Shown here piece by piece: positions 45,419 to 53,940 of a DNA stretch of 64,000 bases. The notes beneath the pieces are model-generated. The model saw nothing but the letters and a program-made list of their open reading frames with translations. It made no database searches and was not told the DNA's origin. This DNA comes from Mangrovibacterium sp041596335 (lineage in GTDB: Bacteria; Bacteroidota; Bacteroidia; Bacteroidales; Prolixibacteraceae). Within the stretch, counting starts at the first letter, position 1; every line of letters begins with the position of its first letter. Position numbers and translations under genes: made by a program. The stretch is from the NCBI RefSeq assembly GCF_041596335.1, contig NZ_JBFHIT010000025.1, forward strand, positions 6,455 to 70,454, written 5' to 3'.

Positions 45419-45788
45419 GCGCGTTAATCTATAAATAAGCGATTGATCCACTTTTAGTGGAACCAAAAGTAATAAGTTTTGTCAGACATGTTACTCATGC
45501 ACCCTGCCATCCCGCAATCTATTTTACTAGTTTGAATCGCCAATGCCGGGAAACAATATCTCCAATGCTCGTCTATTTTCCCGATGCAAACTGCATTTAC
45601 TAAAGCCGACTCACTCCATCCCCTCTACTTATCGGAGCATTTAAAAGCAAAGAAAGGGATTGCGCTATTTGTATTCCCTCAGACTTGCCAGGAAGACGAA
45701 GTCACAGGATTTAGGTGGTGGTGTTTTACAGAACAGATAGTTCAGACTAAAAAAAATGCGATATGACCAATATGCAACCGTTATTAAT
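45419..45788. other. Intergenic region without supported gene
   Basis: Nothing recognisable was found. A 60-codon frame at 45584-45766 lacks a ribosome site and family-like composition. Confidence 0.4.
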
Positions 45789-45802
45789 TATCTTTACAGA
45801 GC

Positions 45803-45922
45803 AAACAAAGTAATGTTTTCAAACTCGATGCTATTGCCGTCAATGGCAATACACGTAGTAGTAAAATCGACTTTTTTTGTTACTCATGATTAAAAAGACC
45901 GCCGCACCAGCGGTCTTTTTTT
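45803..45922 (+). ncRNA. Candidate small RNA with terminator
   Basis: A plus-strand intrinsic terminator (AAAGACCGC 45894-45902, GCGGTCTTT 45910-45918, seven T) has no gene upstream on that strand. About 100 bases before it lies a near-match -7 box (TATCTTTA, 45789-45796) and a second hairpin (TATTGCC 45832-45838, GGCAATA 45845-45851). A short structured RNA of about 120 bases is therefore possible. The terminator could instead act as a backup for the convergent asnB transcript. Confidence 0.3.
45894..45922 (+). terminator. Strong hairpin terminator in the asnB-DMT transporter gap
   Basis: Perfect 9-base stem AAAGACCGC/GCGGTCTTT with a seven-base loop and a T-run on the plus strand; the A-run before it also gives T on the minus strand, so it may be bidirectional. 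Confidence 0.8.
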
Positions 45923-46056
45923 GTATCATCCTTCAATTCTCCAGCCCATAGCTAAACCAGTTGCTTTCAGCTGAGTCGAATCTCCGGACGTAAACTCCAT
46001 AAACCGAACGCACTACAGTCGGTTCAATAGACGTAAAAAGCTCCTCAAAACAACCA

Positions 46057-46090
46057 ATAAAAAAAACCAGCATCTTTCGACACTGGTTTT
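46057..46090 (-). terminator. Intrinsic terminator of asnB
   Basis: AAAACCAG (46063-46070) and CTGGTTTT (46083-46090) form the stem; on the minus strand eight or more T follow. It lies 70 bases past the asnB stop. Confidence 0.8.
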
Positions 46091-46159
46091 ACACTCATTT
46101 TTGGCAAAATGATTGACTGCGGTGCAGTCTTTTTATCTTGAATGGTTATAATCCAACTC

Positions 46160-47830
46160 CTATTTCTCTAAATCGTGTTCGTGAACGCCCAAAATTGAGC
46201 GCCCCGATGGGTCAACGTTATTCTGGAAGGAAGCATCCCACGCCAACGCTTCGGCAGTACTACAAGCAATTGATGGAACAGATGGCACACAAGCAGCCGC
46301 CTGATCGGATGGGAAATGTTCGGCAAAGATTGAGCGGTACAAATACTCTTCTTTTGAACGTGGCGTATTCACCGGGAAACGGAAATGCGCACTCGCCATC
46401 ATTTCATCGCTTACTTTTTCGGTGGCTATTTGCTTCAATGTATCAATCCAGCCATAGCCAACTCCGTCTGAGAACTGTTCTTTCTGGCGCCAGGTAACGC
46501 TTTCAGGCAACATGTCTTCGAACGCTTTACGAACAACATACTTTTCAATTTTACCTTTACCAGCCATTTTATCTGCCGGATTCAAGCGCATGGCCACATC
46601 CATAAATTCTTTGTCCAGAAATGGCACCCGACCTTCAACACCCCAGGCTGCCAACGACTTATTCGCCCGTAAGCAGTCATACAAGTTCAGTTTATTGATC
46701 TTGCGAAGCGTTTCCTTATGAAACTCTTCCGCATTCGGCGCTTTATGGAAATACAGATAACCACCGAAGATTTCGTCGGCTCCCTCGCCTGTCAGTACCA
46801 TTTTGATTCCCATCGACTTAATAACGCGCGACAACAAATACATTGGAGTGGAAGCACGAATGGTGGTTACGTCGTACGTTTCGATATGGTAAATTACATC
46901 GCGAATCGCATCCAAACCTTCCTGAATCGTATAGTGAATTTCGTGATGAATTGTTCCGATATGATCGGCAACTTTTCGTGCTGCAGCTAAATCAGGCGAT
47001 CCATCAAGGCCAATCACGAAAGAGTGCAACTGAGGCCACCAGGCATCTTGTTCGCCATTCGTTTCAACACGTTTGCCGGAGAATTTTTTTGCCAATGCTG
47101 AAGTTACCGATGAATCCAATCCTCCGGACAGCAATACACCGTAAGGCACATCAGACATCAGCTGACGCTGAACTGCTGCTTCCATTGCTTCGCGAAGTTC
47201 GTCAACACTGGTTGTATTATCCTTTACGTTTTCGTAATCCATCCAGTCGCGGTTCCACCAGCGTTTAATTTCGCCGTCTTTGCTATACAAATAACTGGCG
47301 GGTGGAAACTCCTGAATTTTTGTACAGTAACCTTCCAGCGCTTTCAACTCGGAAGCAACATAAAAATGTCCGCGCGCGTCCCAGCCCATGTACAACGGAA
47401 TAATTCCAATATGGTCGCGACCAACCAAATAGGAATCATTTTCTTCGTCGTATAAAACAAAACCGAATATACCATTCAGATCGTCGAGAAAATCGACGCC
47501 TTTTTCCTGATACAAAGCCAAAATAACTTCACAATCAGATCCGGTTTGGTATTCATACTTATCTTTTGTTAACTCGCGGATTTCAGCATGATTATAAATT
47601 TCACCATTGACTCCGAGAATTAATTTTTTGTCTTTGCTATAAAGTGGTTGACCTCCTGATTCAGGGTCAACGATCGACAAACGTTCGTGCGCGATGATTG
47701 CTTTTTCGCCACAGTAAATTCCAGACCAGTCTGGTCCGCGATGTCTTAATCTTTTTGATTGTTTTAATACTTGAGTTCTCAATTCCTGAGAATCAACTTT
47801 TAAGTCAAATACGCCTACTATTCCACACAT
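46160..47830 (-). CDS. asnB: Asparagine synthetase B (glutamine-hydrolysing)
   Basis: A 556-residue AsnB. It starts MCGIVGVFDL with the Cys2 glutaminase nucleophile, has the glutaminase segments RHRGPDWSG and NGEIYNH, then the synthetase domain with the PP-loop LSGGLDSSV and TGEGADEIFGGY. GVEGRVPFLDKEF is also conserved. It makes asparagine from aspartate, ATP and glutamine. Length matches E. coli AsnB (554). Single-gene unit. Confidence 0.96.
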   Translation of the reverse strand: MCGIVGVFDLKVDSQELRTQVLKQSKRLRHRGPDWSGIYCGEKAIIAHERLSIVDPESGGQPLYSKDKKLILGVNGEIYNHAEIRELTKDKYEYQTGSDCEVILALYQEKGVDFLDDLNGIFGFVLYDEENDSYLVGRDHIGIIPLYMGWDARGHFYVASELKALEGYCTKIQEFPPASYLYSKDGEIKRWWNRDWMDYENVKDNTTSVDELREAMEAAVQRQLMSDVPYGVLLSGGLDSSVTSALAKKFSGKRVETNGEQDAWWPQLHSFVIGLDGSPDLAAARKVADHIGTIHHEIHYTIQEGLDAIRDVIYHIETYDVTTIRASTPMYLLSRVIKSMGIKMVLTGEGADEIFGGYLYFHKAPNAEEFHKETLRKINKLNLYDCLRANKSLAAWGVEGRVPFLDKEFMDVAMRLNPADKMAGKGKIEKYVVRKAFEDMLPESVTWRQKEQFSDGVGYGWIDTLKQIATEKVSDEMMASAHFRFPVNTPRSKEEYLYRSIFAEHFPSDQAAACVPSVPSIACSTAEALAWDASFQNNVDPSGRSILGVHEHDLEK

Positions 47831-48147
47831 ATTGCCAAAAATTAATTGTGTTATGCCTACAAATTGTAACCGTCAAAATTAATCTATTTGTTTTAATCTC
47901 AAAACTAGAGCTGACACTTTTCTATCAATACCTCCATATTTTAAGCAAATAAATTAATTTAGATATTTTTTGATTTCTTTTTGAAATTCATTTTCATCCA
48001 ACCACCCCCTCCTTCATCGTGGCCTTGCATCCAAATTAACCACTTTTCAACCTCTACCCCTCCCAAAAGAAGGGGCACGAACCGGAAAAATGCTTTTCGG
48101 TTATTCGTTCGGCATGAATTACTGATTGAAATAAAACTGCTAAAAAA
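47831..48147. other. Intergenic region between asnB and ychF terminator
   Basis: AT-rich spacer that must contain the asnB promoter. An imperfect C/G-rich patch around 48060-48080 (CCCCTCCC ... AGGGG) recalls the palindromic elements seen near 4.7 kb but is degenerate. No gene is seen. Confidence 0.35.
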
Positions 48148-48175
48148 AATAGCAGTTTAAAAGTAAACTGCTATT
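48142..48175 (-). terminator. Intrinsic terminator of ychF
   Basis: On the minus strand, AATAGCAGTTT (48165-48175) pairs perfectly with AAACTGCTATT (48148-48158), followed by eight T. A further copy of AAACTGCTA precedes it, giving three copies of this palindromic half. Confidence 0.9.
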
Positions 48176-48195
48176 AATATGATTAAACATTGTAT

Positions 48196-49296
48196 CTATA
48201 CATTAAATCTGAAGTGCATTATATCGCCATCCTGCACCACATATTCTTTCCCTTCAACCGACATTTTTCCTGCTTCTTTACAGGCTTGCTCTGACCCCAG
48301 GCTGATAAAATCCTTGTATTTGATAACTTCAGCACGAATAAAACCTTTTTCAAAGTCGGTATGAATCACGCCGGCTGCCTGAGGGGCTTTAAATCCTCGA
48401 TGATAGGTCCAGGCACGAACCTCTTTGACTCCCGCAGTGAAGTAGGTTTCAAGTTGTAATAATTTATAGGCGGTTTTAATCAACTTGTTCACTCCTGACT
48501 CCTTGAGGCCTAAATCTTCGAGAAACATTTGACGTTCGTCGTAACTTTCCAACTCTGCTATATCGGCTTCGGTTGCAGCAGCAATTACCAGCAATTCTGC
48601 ACTTTCATCCTTAACGGCTTCTTTTACCGCATCAACATATGCATTGCCTGTAAGTACAGAAGCTTCGTCTACATTGCAGACATATAAAATTGGCTTATTG
48701 GTCAGCAATTGCAGATCTTTCGCCAATTTGATATCTAAGTCATCAATTTCAACTGTTCGAGCAGATTTCCCTTGAACCAACGCCTCTTTGTAGGCAACCA
48801 AGATTTTCACCAGTCGTTTTGCTTCCTGATCGTTTCCGGTTTTAGCCTGCTTTTCCACTTTCTGAAGACGTGCCTCAACCGTCTCCAGGTCTTTCAATTG
48901 CAACTCGATGTCAATGGTTTCCTTGTCGCGCACCGGATTAATTGTTGTGTCGACATGGGTAATATTATCGTTTTCAAAACAACGCAACACATGAATAATG
49001 GCATCCGTTTCGCGGATGTTACCCAAAAACTTATTTCCCAATCCTTCACCTTTGCTGGCACCGCGAACCAACCCGGCGATATCTACAATCTCAACGGTAG
49101 TTGGAACAATTCGCTCAGGGTGTACAAACTCGGACAACTTATTCAATCGTTCGTCCGGCACTGTAATCACGCCCACATTGGGTTCGATGGTGCAAAACGG
49201 AAAGTTTGCTGATTGCGCTTTCGCATTCGACAAACAATTAAACAACGTTGACTTCCCGACGTTTGGAAGCCCTACAATACCACACTTTAATGCCAT
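48196..49296 (-). CDS. ychF: Redox-regulated ATPase/GTPase YchF (Ola1 family)
   Basis: A 366-residue Obg-family P-loop protein. It starts ALKCGIVGLPNVGKSTLFNCLS (Walker A) and has DIAGLVRGASKGEGLGNKFLGNIRE, the modified G4 motif NVDE that favours ATP, a coiled-coil insert (about 130-190), and a C-terminal TGS domain ending EYVVQDGDIMHFRFNV. YchF binds the ribosome and influences stress responses. Standard length. Confidence 0.96.
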   Translation of the reverse strand: MALKCGIVGLPNVGKSTLFNCLSNAKAQSANFPFCTIEPNVGVITVPDERLNKLSEFVHPERIVPTTVEIVDIAGLVRGASKGEGLGNKFLGNIRETDAIIHVLRCFENDNITHVDTTINPVRDKETIDIELQLKDLETVEARLQKVEKQAKTGNDQEAKRLVKILVAYKEALVQGKSARTVEIDDLDIKLAKDLQLLTNKPILYVCNVDEASVLTGNAYVDAVKEAVKDESAELLVIAAATEADIAELESYDERQMFLEDLGLKESGVNKLIKTAYKLLQLETYFTAGVKEVRAWTYHRGFKAPQAAGVIHTDFEKGFIRAEVIKYKDFISLGSEQACKEAGKMSVEGKEYVVQDGDIMHFRFNV

Positions 49297-49322
49297 TCTG
49301 TTAGTTTCTAAAAATTGCGCTG

Positions 49323-49330
49323 CAAAGTTA
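49323..49330 (-). promoter_or_regulatory. -7 promoter element of ychF
   Basis: On the minus strand this reads TAACTTTG, an exact TAnnTTTG match, 26 bases before the ychF start. Confidence 0.55.
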
Positions 49331-49505
49331 AACCTTTTTCCCTATTTTTGACTATACAGGTATTGAACACGATTATATTCCGTTGACAATATCAAGTTTT
49401 GAATTTCTCAAAACGTCTTTCGACTTATCTTTATTTATTAGAAGGTCGGAAACCATCGCTAAGATTTTGAATCTAACGACCACACACGATTAAAACGAAC
49501 GAACT

Positions 49506-50255
49506 ATGATCTTAAAATCCGTATCAATAGACTGCGTTATTTTTGGGTTTGACGGAATCTCGCTTAACATACTACTTTCGCAGCAAAACCCTGAAAATGC
49601 CCTAAAATCAATCAGAGCTCAGAAAGACTTCGAAGACATCAAACACCTGTATGAAAATCACCCGTCGCTGACTGACCCGAAATCCTGGAATGTTTTTGGA
49701 GCCCACGTACCCGTTGAGAAAGATCTGGATGAATTTGCCCAAGAGCTCCTTTATATGGCCACAGGCATGAACGATGTTTTTCTGAAACAGTTTCATTGCT
49801 TTGGAAAGCCCGACCGGGTGCCTAATAATCGGGTGTTGACAATTGGATACTACGCCCTGATTAATCCGAATCACCACACCATAAAGAAGTCGATCGAACT
49901 AAATGATCTTAAGTGGTTTAAACTGGATAGGCTCCCAAAACTTGTATTCGACCACCCGTATATTATTAACAAGGCACTGGAACACTTACGACAGGAAGTT
50001 CGATACCATCCGGTTGGTTTTCACCTCCTACCCGACAAGTTCACCTTAACCGAATTCCAAAGCTTGTACGAAGTTATCCTCGACAAGAAAATGGACACAC
50101 GCAACTTCCGCAAAAAAATTGCGAATATGGGATTGTTGATCGACACCGGAGAAAAACAACAAAATGTGTCGCACCGGGCAGCAAAACTTTTCCGATTCGA
50201 TGAACAGGTCTACAATCAACTTAAGAATGATGGATTAAAATTTCGAATTGAATAG
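49506..50255 (+). CDS. Nudix-fold transcriptional regulator (NrtR/AraR-like) or Nudix protein
   Basis: A 249-residue protein: N-terminal Nudix-like domain (about 1-150) and C-terminal winged-helix domain (about 160-235) with LTEFQSLYEVILDKKMDTRNFRKKIANMGLLIDTG. The Nudix box is degraded: in the stretch GAHVPVEKDLDEFAQELLYMATG the expected REUxEE catalytic residues are missing. This two-domain form with a dead Nudix box is typical of sugar or NAD-related regulators that bind their ligand rather than hydrolyse it. No likely target operon is adjacent, so the signal is unknown. Confidence 0.8.
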   Translation: MILKSVSIDCVIFGFDGISLNILLSQQNPENALKSIRAQKDFEDIKHLYENHPSLTDPKSWNVFGAHVPVEKDLDEFAQELLYMATGMNDVFLKQFHCFGKPDRVPNNRVLTIGYYALINPNHHTIKKSIELNDLKWFKLDRLPKLVFDHPYIINKALEHLRQEVRYHPVGFHLLPDKFTLTEFQSLYEVILDKKMDTRNFRKKIANMGLLIDTGEKQQNVSHRAAKLFRFDEQVYNQLKNDGLKFRIE

Positions 50256-50349
50256 CCAATTATCCGAATGTAACCCTTAATTTCATCGCCCGAATATTAA
50301 ACCTTAAGGACAAAAACCTGTCTTAATTGAAAATCGTTTGCCCGGAAGA

Positions 50350-50898
50350 ATGATCGACGAACAGCAACTTATAGCCGATTTAAAACACGATGCGACTAAG
50401 CAAACAGCATTCCGATCCTTAGTTAGCTGCTATAAGGAACGGCTATATTGGCATGTCCGTAAAATTGTACTCGACCACGAAGACACAGATGATATCCTGC
50501 AAAATGTGTTCATTAAAGTATGGCGAAACATCGACTCCTTCCGCGCCGAATCGGGACTTTACACCTGGCTTTATCGGATTGCGACAAACGAATCACTGAC
50601 TTTCTTAAGCCACAAAAAGAAAAAAACGTTCAACGGAACCGATGATGACCTGAATGACTATCTGCTTGAAAACGTTCAGGCCGATCCCTACTTCAATGGC
50701 GACGAATTGCAGCGACAGTTACAGGCAGCAATCGCACGCCTGCCTGAAAAGCAACGACTGGTTTTCAACATGCGTTACTACGACGATATTAAATATCAGG
50801 ATATGGAAAAGATTTTAGAAACCTCTGAAGGAGCGTTGAAAGCCTCTTATCACCATGCGGTAAAAAAAATCAGTGAGTTCATAAAAAACTTAGAATAG
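50350..50898 (+). CDS. ECF-family RNA polymerase sigma factor
   Basis: A 182-residue sigma-70 factor with only regions 2 and 4. Region 2 is seen in DHEDTDDILQNVFIKVWRNID and the TWLYRIATNESLTFL segment, and region 4 in LPEKQRLVFNMRYYDDIKYQDMEKIL. It would direct polymerase to a stress or envelope regulon. The ATG at 50350 is preferred to a TTG at 50338. It heads a three-gene cassette with a possible anti-sigma protein and a periplasmic sensor-like protein, 52 and 6 bases apart. Confidence 0.92.
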   Translation: MIDEQQLIADLKHDATKQTAFRSLVSCYKERLYWHVRKIVLDHEDTDDILQNVFIKVWRNIDSFRAESGLYTWLYRIATNESLTFLSHKKKKTFNGTDDDLNDYLLENVQADPYFNGDELQRQLQAAIARLPEKQRLVFNMRYYDDIKYQDMEKILETSEGALKASYHHAVKKISEFIKNLE

Positions 50899-50950
50899 AA
50901 TTTGCGGGGATAATTAAACTTTTTGTCAAAATTGAAGTCAATAAGAATAG

Positions 50951-51406
50951 ATGAAAGACACGAACAACATATGGAATCCGGAACAGAAGGGAAGTAAAAA
51001 GCCCCCTTTTGACGTTCCAACTGGCTATTTCGAAACATTCGAAGACCGCCTCGATGCGCGGATCACAGCATTGGAAGAGAAACCCGGCACCAGAAAAACC
51101 ATCATCCGAATCCTAAAACCAGTTATCGGGTTGGCTGCCTGCTTTGTGCTCATTTTGTTGCTTGTAAAATACCCATTATCAAGATTCACCGGAACGATTG
51201 TAGCTGAAACGGAGATTGAATCAACGTATGAGAGAGACCTTCTCGAAGATGTCATTTTATCGAACACCTTATTTATTGACGATAAGATTCTGGTTCAAAC
51301 GATTGCAACAACGGATTTAAGCAACAACACAAACCATGAAGAAATGGTCATCATTGCATCAGAAGAGTTAAACGACTATGAAATTTTTGCCGAATTATAT
51401 AATTAG
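50951..51406 (+). CDS. Single-pass membrane protein, possible anti-sigma factor
   Basis: A 151-residue protein with a soluble N-terminal 60 residues (PPFDVPTGYFETFEDRLDARI), one membrane helix (about 58-78, VIGLAACFVLILLLV) and an acidic outer domain. The motif VPTGYFE is common in proteins encoded beside Bacteroidota ECF sigma factors. Its placement directly after the sigma gene suggests that it holds the sigma factor at the membrane. No zinc-binding anti-sigma motif is visible, so this is inference. Confidence 0.6.
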   Translation: MKDTNNIWNPEQKGSKKPPFDVPTGYFETFEDRLDARITALEEKPGTRKTIIRILKPVIGLAACFVLILLLVKYPLSRFTGTIVAETEIESTYERDLLEDVILSNTLFIDDKILVQTIATTDLSNNTNHEEMVIIASEELNDYEIFAELYN

Positions 51407-51412
51407 AAAAGC

Positions 51413-51868
51413 ATGAAAAATTTATCCATCATCCTACTCCTAATGTTCTTTTCGCTGGCAAGTTTTGCGCAAATAAAAGATCGCATGGAAGAATTTGAGC
51501 GCTACAAATCGAACCGGGTATCCTATATGACTGAGAAACTTCAACTCACACCTGAAGAAGCTCAAAAGTTCTGGCCTATTTATAATGAATACGACCAATC
51601 CAGAATCAGCTTTCATCAGAAAAAAAAGGAACTGGAATCGAAAGTCAGAGACAACTACAATAAACTCTCGGATGCAGAATTAACGAAACTGAACAGCGAG
51701 CAGATCAGTCTGATCGTAAAAGAAGCCGAGTTGGCAAAATCGTACAATGAAAAATTCCTAAAGGTTTTGCCGGTTAAAAAAGTTATTTTGATCAGTCCGA
51801 CTGAAAGCGAATTCAGATTCAAAGTAATCAGGGAATACCGACAACGGGAAAAAGAAAATAAGAAATAA
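51413..51868 (+). CDS. Periplasmic helical protein, Spy/CpxP-like sensor associated with the ECF sigma factor
   Basis: A 151-residue exported protein (signal peptide ILLLMFFSLASFA). The mature part is a long alpha-helical hairpin with LTPEEAQKFWPIYNEY, which resembles the LTxxQ repeats of Spy/CpxP proteins. Similar proteins encoded next to ECF sigma genes in Bacteroidota are thought to sense envelope stress or metal. It lies 6 bases after the possible anti-sigma gene. Confidence 0.7.
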   Translation: MKNLSIILLLMFFSLASFAQIKDRMEEFERYKSNRVSYMTEKLQLTPEEAQKFWPIYNEYDQSRISFHQKKKELESKVRDNYNKLSDAELTKLNSEQISLIVKEAELAKSYNEKFLKVLPVKKVILISPTESEFRFKVIREYRQREKENKK

Positions 51869-51898
51869 AAAAAGGCCTCTTCGGGCTTTTTTTTTATT
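51866..51898 (+). terminator. Terminator between the sigma cassette and hisS
   Basis: A short GC-rich hairpin (AAGGCC ... GGGCTT with a four-base loop and a mismatch) is flanked by A-runs and a nine-T run, so it may end transcripts from both sides. Confidence 0.65.
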
Positions 51899-51914
51899 TC
51901 TTATTTGGATCGAT

Positions 51915-53279
51915 CTATTTCGACAAAACTTCAATCATTTCATCCGGGCTCAGCAAATTTTGCTCACCAGACTTCATATTTTTCAGGTTCACTTTCCCCT
52001 GACTCATTTCCTCTTCGCCAACAACGGCTACCCAAGCAATGTTTTTGCGGTCGGCCCAAGTCATTTGCTTCTTCATTTTTGCCGGCTCAGGAAATATTTC
52101 CGCATTGATTCCGGCTTCGCGCAAACGCAGCAACACAGGTAAACAGAACGCCTCTTCTTTGGCTCCAAAATTAACAAACATCACTTTGGTGGAAGCAACA
52201 GCTTCTTCCGGAAACAACTCCAATTGAGTCATTACATCGTAAATCCGATCGGCACCAAACGATACGCCAACCCCCGATACCCCGGGCATTCCGAAGATTC
52301 CGGTCAGGTCGTCGTAGCGACCACCACCACAGATGCTGCCAATTTGTACATCTTTCGCTTTCACCTCGAAAATGGCTCCGGTGTAATAATTTAAGCCGCG
52401 CGCAAGCGTTAAATCCAGCTCAACCTCCGTATTCAACTCAACTGTACTGATATACCCAAAGAAAGTGCGAACTTCTTCAATCCCCTTCTTTCCAACTTCA
52501 GATCCGCCAATCACGGCTTCCAGACGATCCAACTTTTCGTCGGTTGTTCCACTCAGTTGTAAAATTGGCTGCAGCTTTTCTACGGCGTCCTGCGAAACTC
52601 CTTTTTCAAGCAATTCCTCATTCACCTTTTCCAGCCCGATTTTATCCAGCTTATCAATTGCTACCGTGATATCAATAATCCGATCAGCTTCGCCAATCGT
52701 TTCGGCAATTCCGGCCAGAATTTTCCGATTGTTGATTTTCACGACTGTGTTCACATTCAAACGGGTAAAAACGTCGCTAATAATCTGCACCAGTTCAAAT
52801 TCATTCAGCAACGAATCGCTTCCAACAATATCGACATCGCACTGGTAGAACTCGCGGTAGCGTCCCTTCTGAGGCCGGTCGGCACGCCAAACCGGTTGAA
52901 TTTGGTATCGCTTAAACGGAAAGGATATATCGTTCCGGTATTGCACAACGAAACGCGCGAAAGGCACGGTCAAATCGTAGCGAAGGCCTTTTTCCGAAAT
53001 CTGGTTCGTCAGTTTAACACTGTTTCGGGCAATCAAATCGTCTTCAGAAGCTTTGGATGCAAAATCGCCCGAGTTCAGAATTTTGAACAGCAACTTATCG
53101 CCTTCTTCTCCATATTTTCCCATTAAAGTTGAAAGGTTCTCCATCGCCGGGGTTTCAATCGGCTGAAATCCGTAGAGTTGAAAAACTGCTTTAACCGTAT
53201 CGAAAATATAATTCCGGCGAGCCATTTCTACCGGTGAAAAATCTCTGGTTCCTTTTGGGATTGAAGGTTTCTGTGCCAT
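51915..53279 (-). CDS. hisS: Histidyl-tRNA synthetase
   Basis: A 454-residue class II synthetase. Motif 1 is around KGTRDFSPVEMARRNYIFDTV, motif 2 is FKRYQIQPVWRADRPQKGRYREFYQCDVDIVG, the histidine-A motif is LTLARGLNYYTGAIFEV, and motif 3 is GVGVSFGADRIYDVM. The C-terminal anticodon-binding domain starts near 355. Length is typical for the bacterial long form. Single gene. Confidence 0.96.
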   Translation of the reverse strand: MAQKPSIPKGTRDFSPVEMARRNYIFDTVKAVFQLYGFQPIETPAMENLSTLMGKYGEEGDKLLFKILNSGDFASKASEDDLIARNSVKLTNQISEKGLRYDLTVPFARFVVQYRNDISFPFKRYQIQPVWRADRPQKGRYREFYQCDVDIVGSDSLLNEFELVQIISDVFTRLNVNTVVKINNRKILAGIAETIGEADRIIDITVAIDKLDKIGLEKVNEELLEKGVSQDAVEKLQPILQLSGTTDEKLDRLEAVIGGSEVGKKGIEEVRTFFGYISTVELNTEVELDLTLARGLNYYTGAIFEVKAKDVQIGSICGGGRYDDLTGIFGMPGVSGVGVSFGADRIYDVMTQLELFPEEAVASTKVMFVNFGAKEEAFCLPVLLRLREAGINAEIFPEPAKMKKQMTWADRKNIAWVAVVGEEEMSQGKVNLKNMKSGEQNLLSPDEMIEVLSK

Positions 53280-53330
53280 CTATTTTATAACGTTATTTCA
53301 ACAGTGAATAATTTGCTTTCTATTGTAGAA

Positions 53331-53401
53331 CTTACTTGTTGCTTAAAATTATCCTCTTTTGATTTTTTGTGTTCAAAACAACCTGTTCGTTTCATTGGTT
53401 G
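53331..53401 (+). repeat. Second copy of the promoter-like element found before ybaK
   Basis: This segment resembles 40802-40869 in the same orientation, with the core AAAACAAC, one base, TGTTCGTTTC and an AAAATTAT block to its left. Here the -7 box is degenerate (CATTGGTTG) and no plus-strand gene follows, so it appears to be an orphan copy upstream of, but pointing away from, hisS. Confidence 0.45.
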
Positions 53402-53545
53402 AATGTCCGAATAAGGACACATCAAATCTCTCTAAAACTCAGCAAGCTCCTGCTATTAAGGCTGCAAAAATAACGAAAAATGGCAGGTCTTCAAGAAGAG
53501 CCGCCAATAAAGACCATAAAACTTAAAATACCACAACCACGAAGC

Positions 53546-53899
53546 CTATTTGATAAAACGATAGGTCACCGGATAGCGGTAAAATTCACCTTGCGATGCC
53601 TTCACGCTGCCAATCACAGTATATATCAGCGTATACAAACCAACCACTGCCAACAGGAGTAATCCCACTGCGACAACAATCAGGATCGCCGAAACCACCA
53701 GGGCTATTGTCATTGTGATCTGGAAATTCAAAGACTCCTTCCCTTGATCTTCTACAAAATCAAACTCGGCACGCTTGGTACTATATACGATGATGGGACC
53801 AATAATATTTCCAAAAGGAATAACGGCTCCTGCCAATGCCGAAAGATGACACAACATGCCCCAGGTACGTTCATCCGGGTTTTCAATTATTCGTTCCAT
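53546..53899 (-). CDS. DUF4870 family membrane protein
   Basis: A 117-residue protein with about three to four hydrophobic segments. It begins NPDERTWGMLCHLSALAGAVIPFGNIIGPIIV, the typical start of DUF4870 (Tic20-like) proteins, and ends YRYPVTYRFIK. Function unknown. It follows the MgtC/DUF4010 gene by 41 bases on the same strand and may share its transcript. Confidence 0.85.
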   Translation of the reverse strand: MERIIENPDERTWGMLCHLSALAGAVIPFGNIIGPIIVYSTKRAEFDFVEDQGKESLNFQITMTIALVVSAILIVVAVGLLLLAVVGLYTLIYTVIGSVKASQGEFYRYPVTYRFIK

Positions 53900-53940
53900 A
53901 TAGCTATTTTTCAGGGTTTTAATTCATTGTATTCCAATCC

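Noticed and set aside
45584..45766. 60-residue plus-strand frame between the transporter gene and asnB
   Set aside because: No start signal, no family-like pattern; likely chance.
48030..48090. C-rich and G-rich patch after asnB as a REP element
   Set aside because: The complementarity is short and imperfect; it resembles the 4.7-kb element too weakly to be called.
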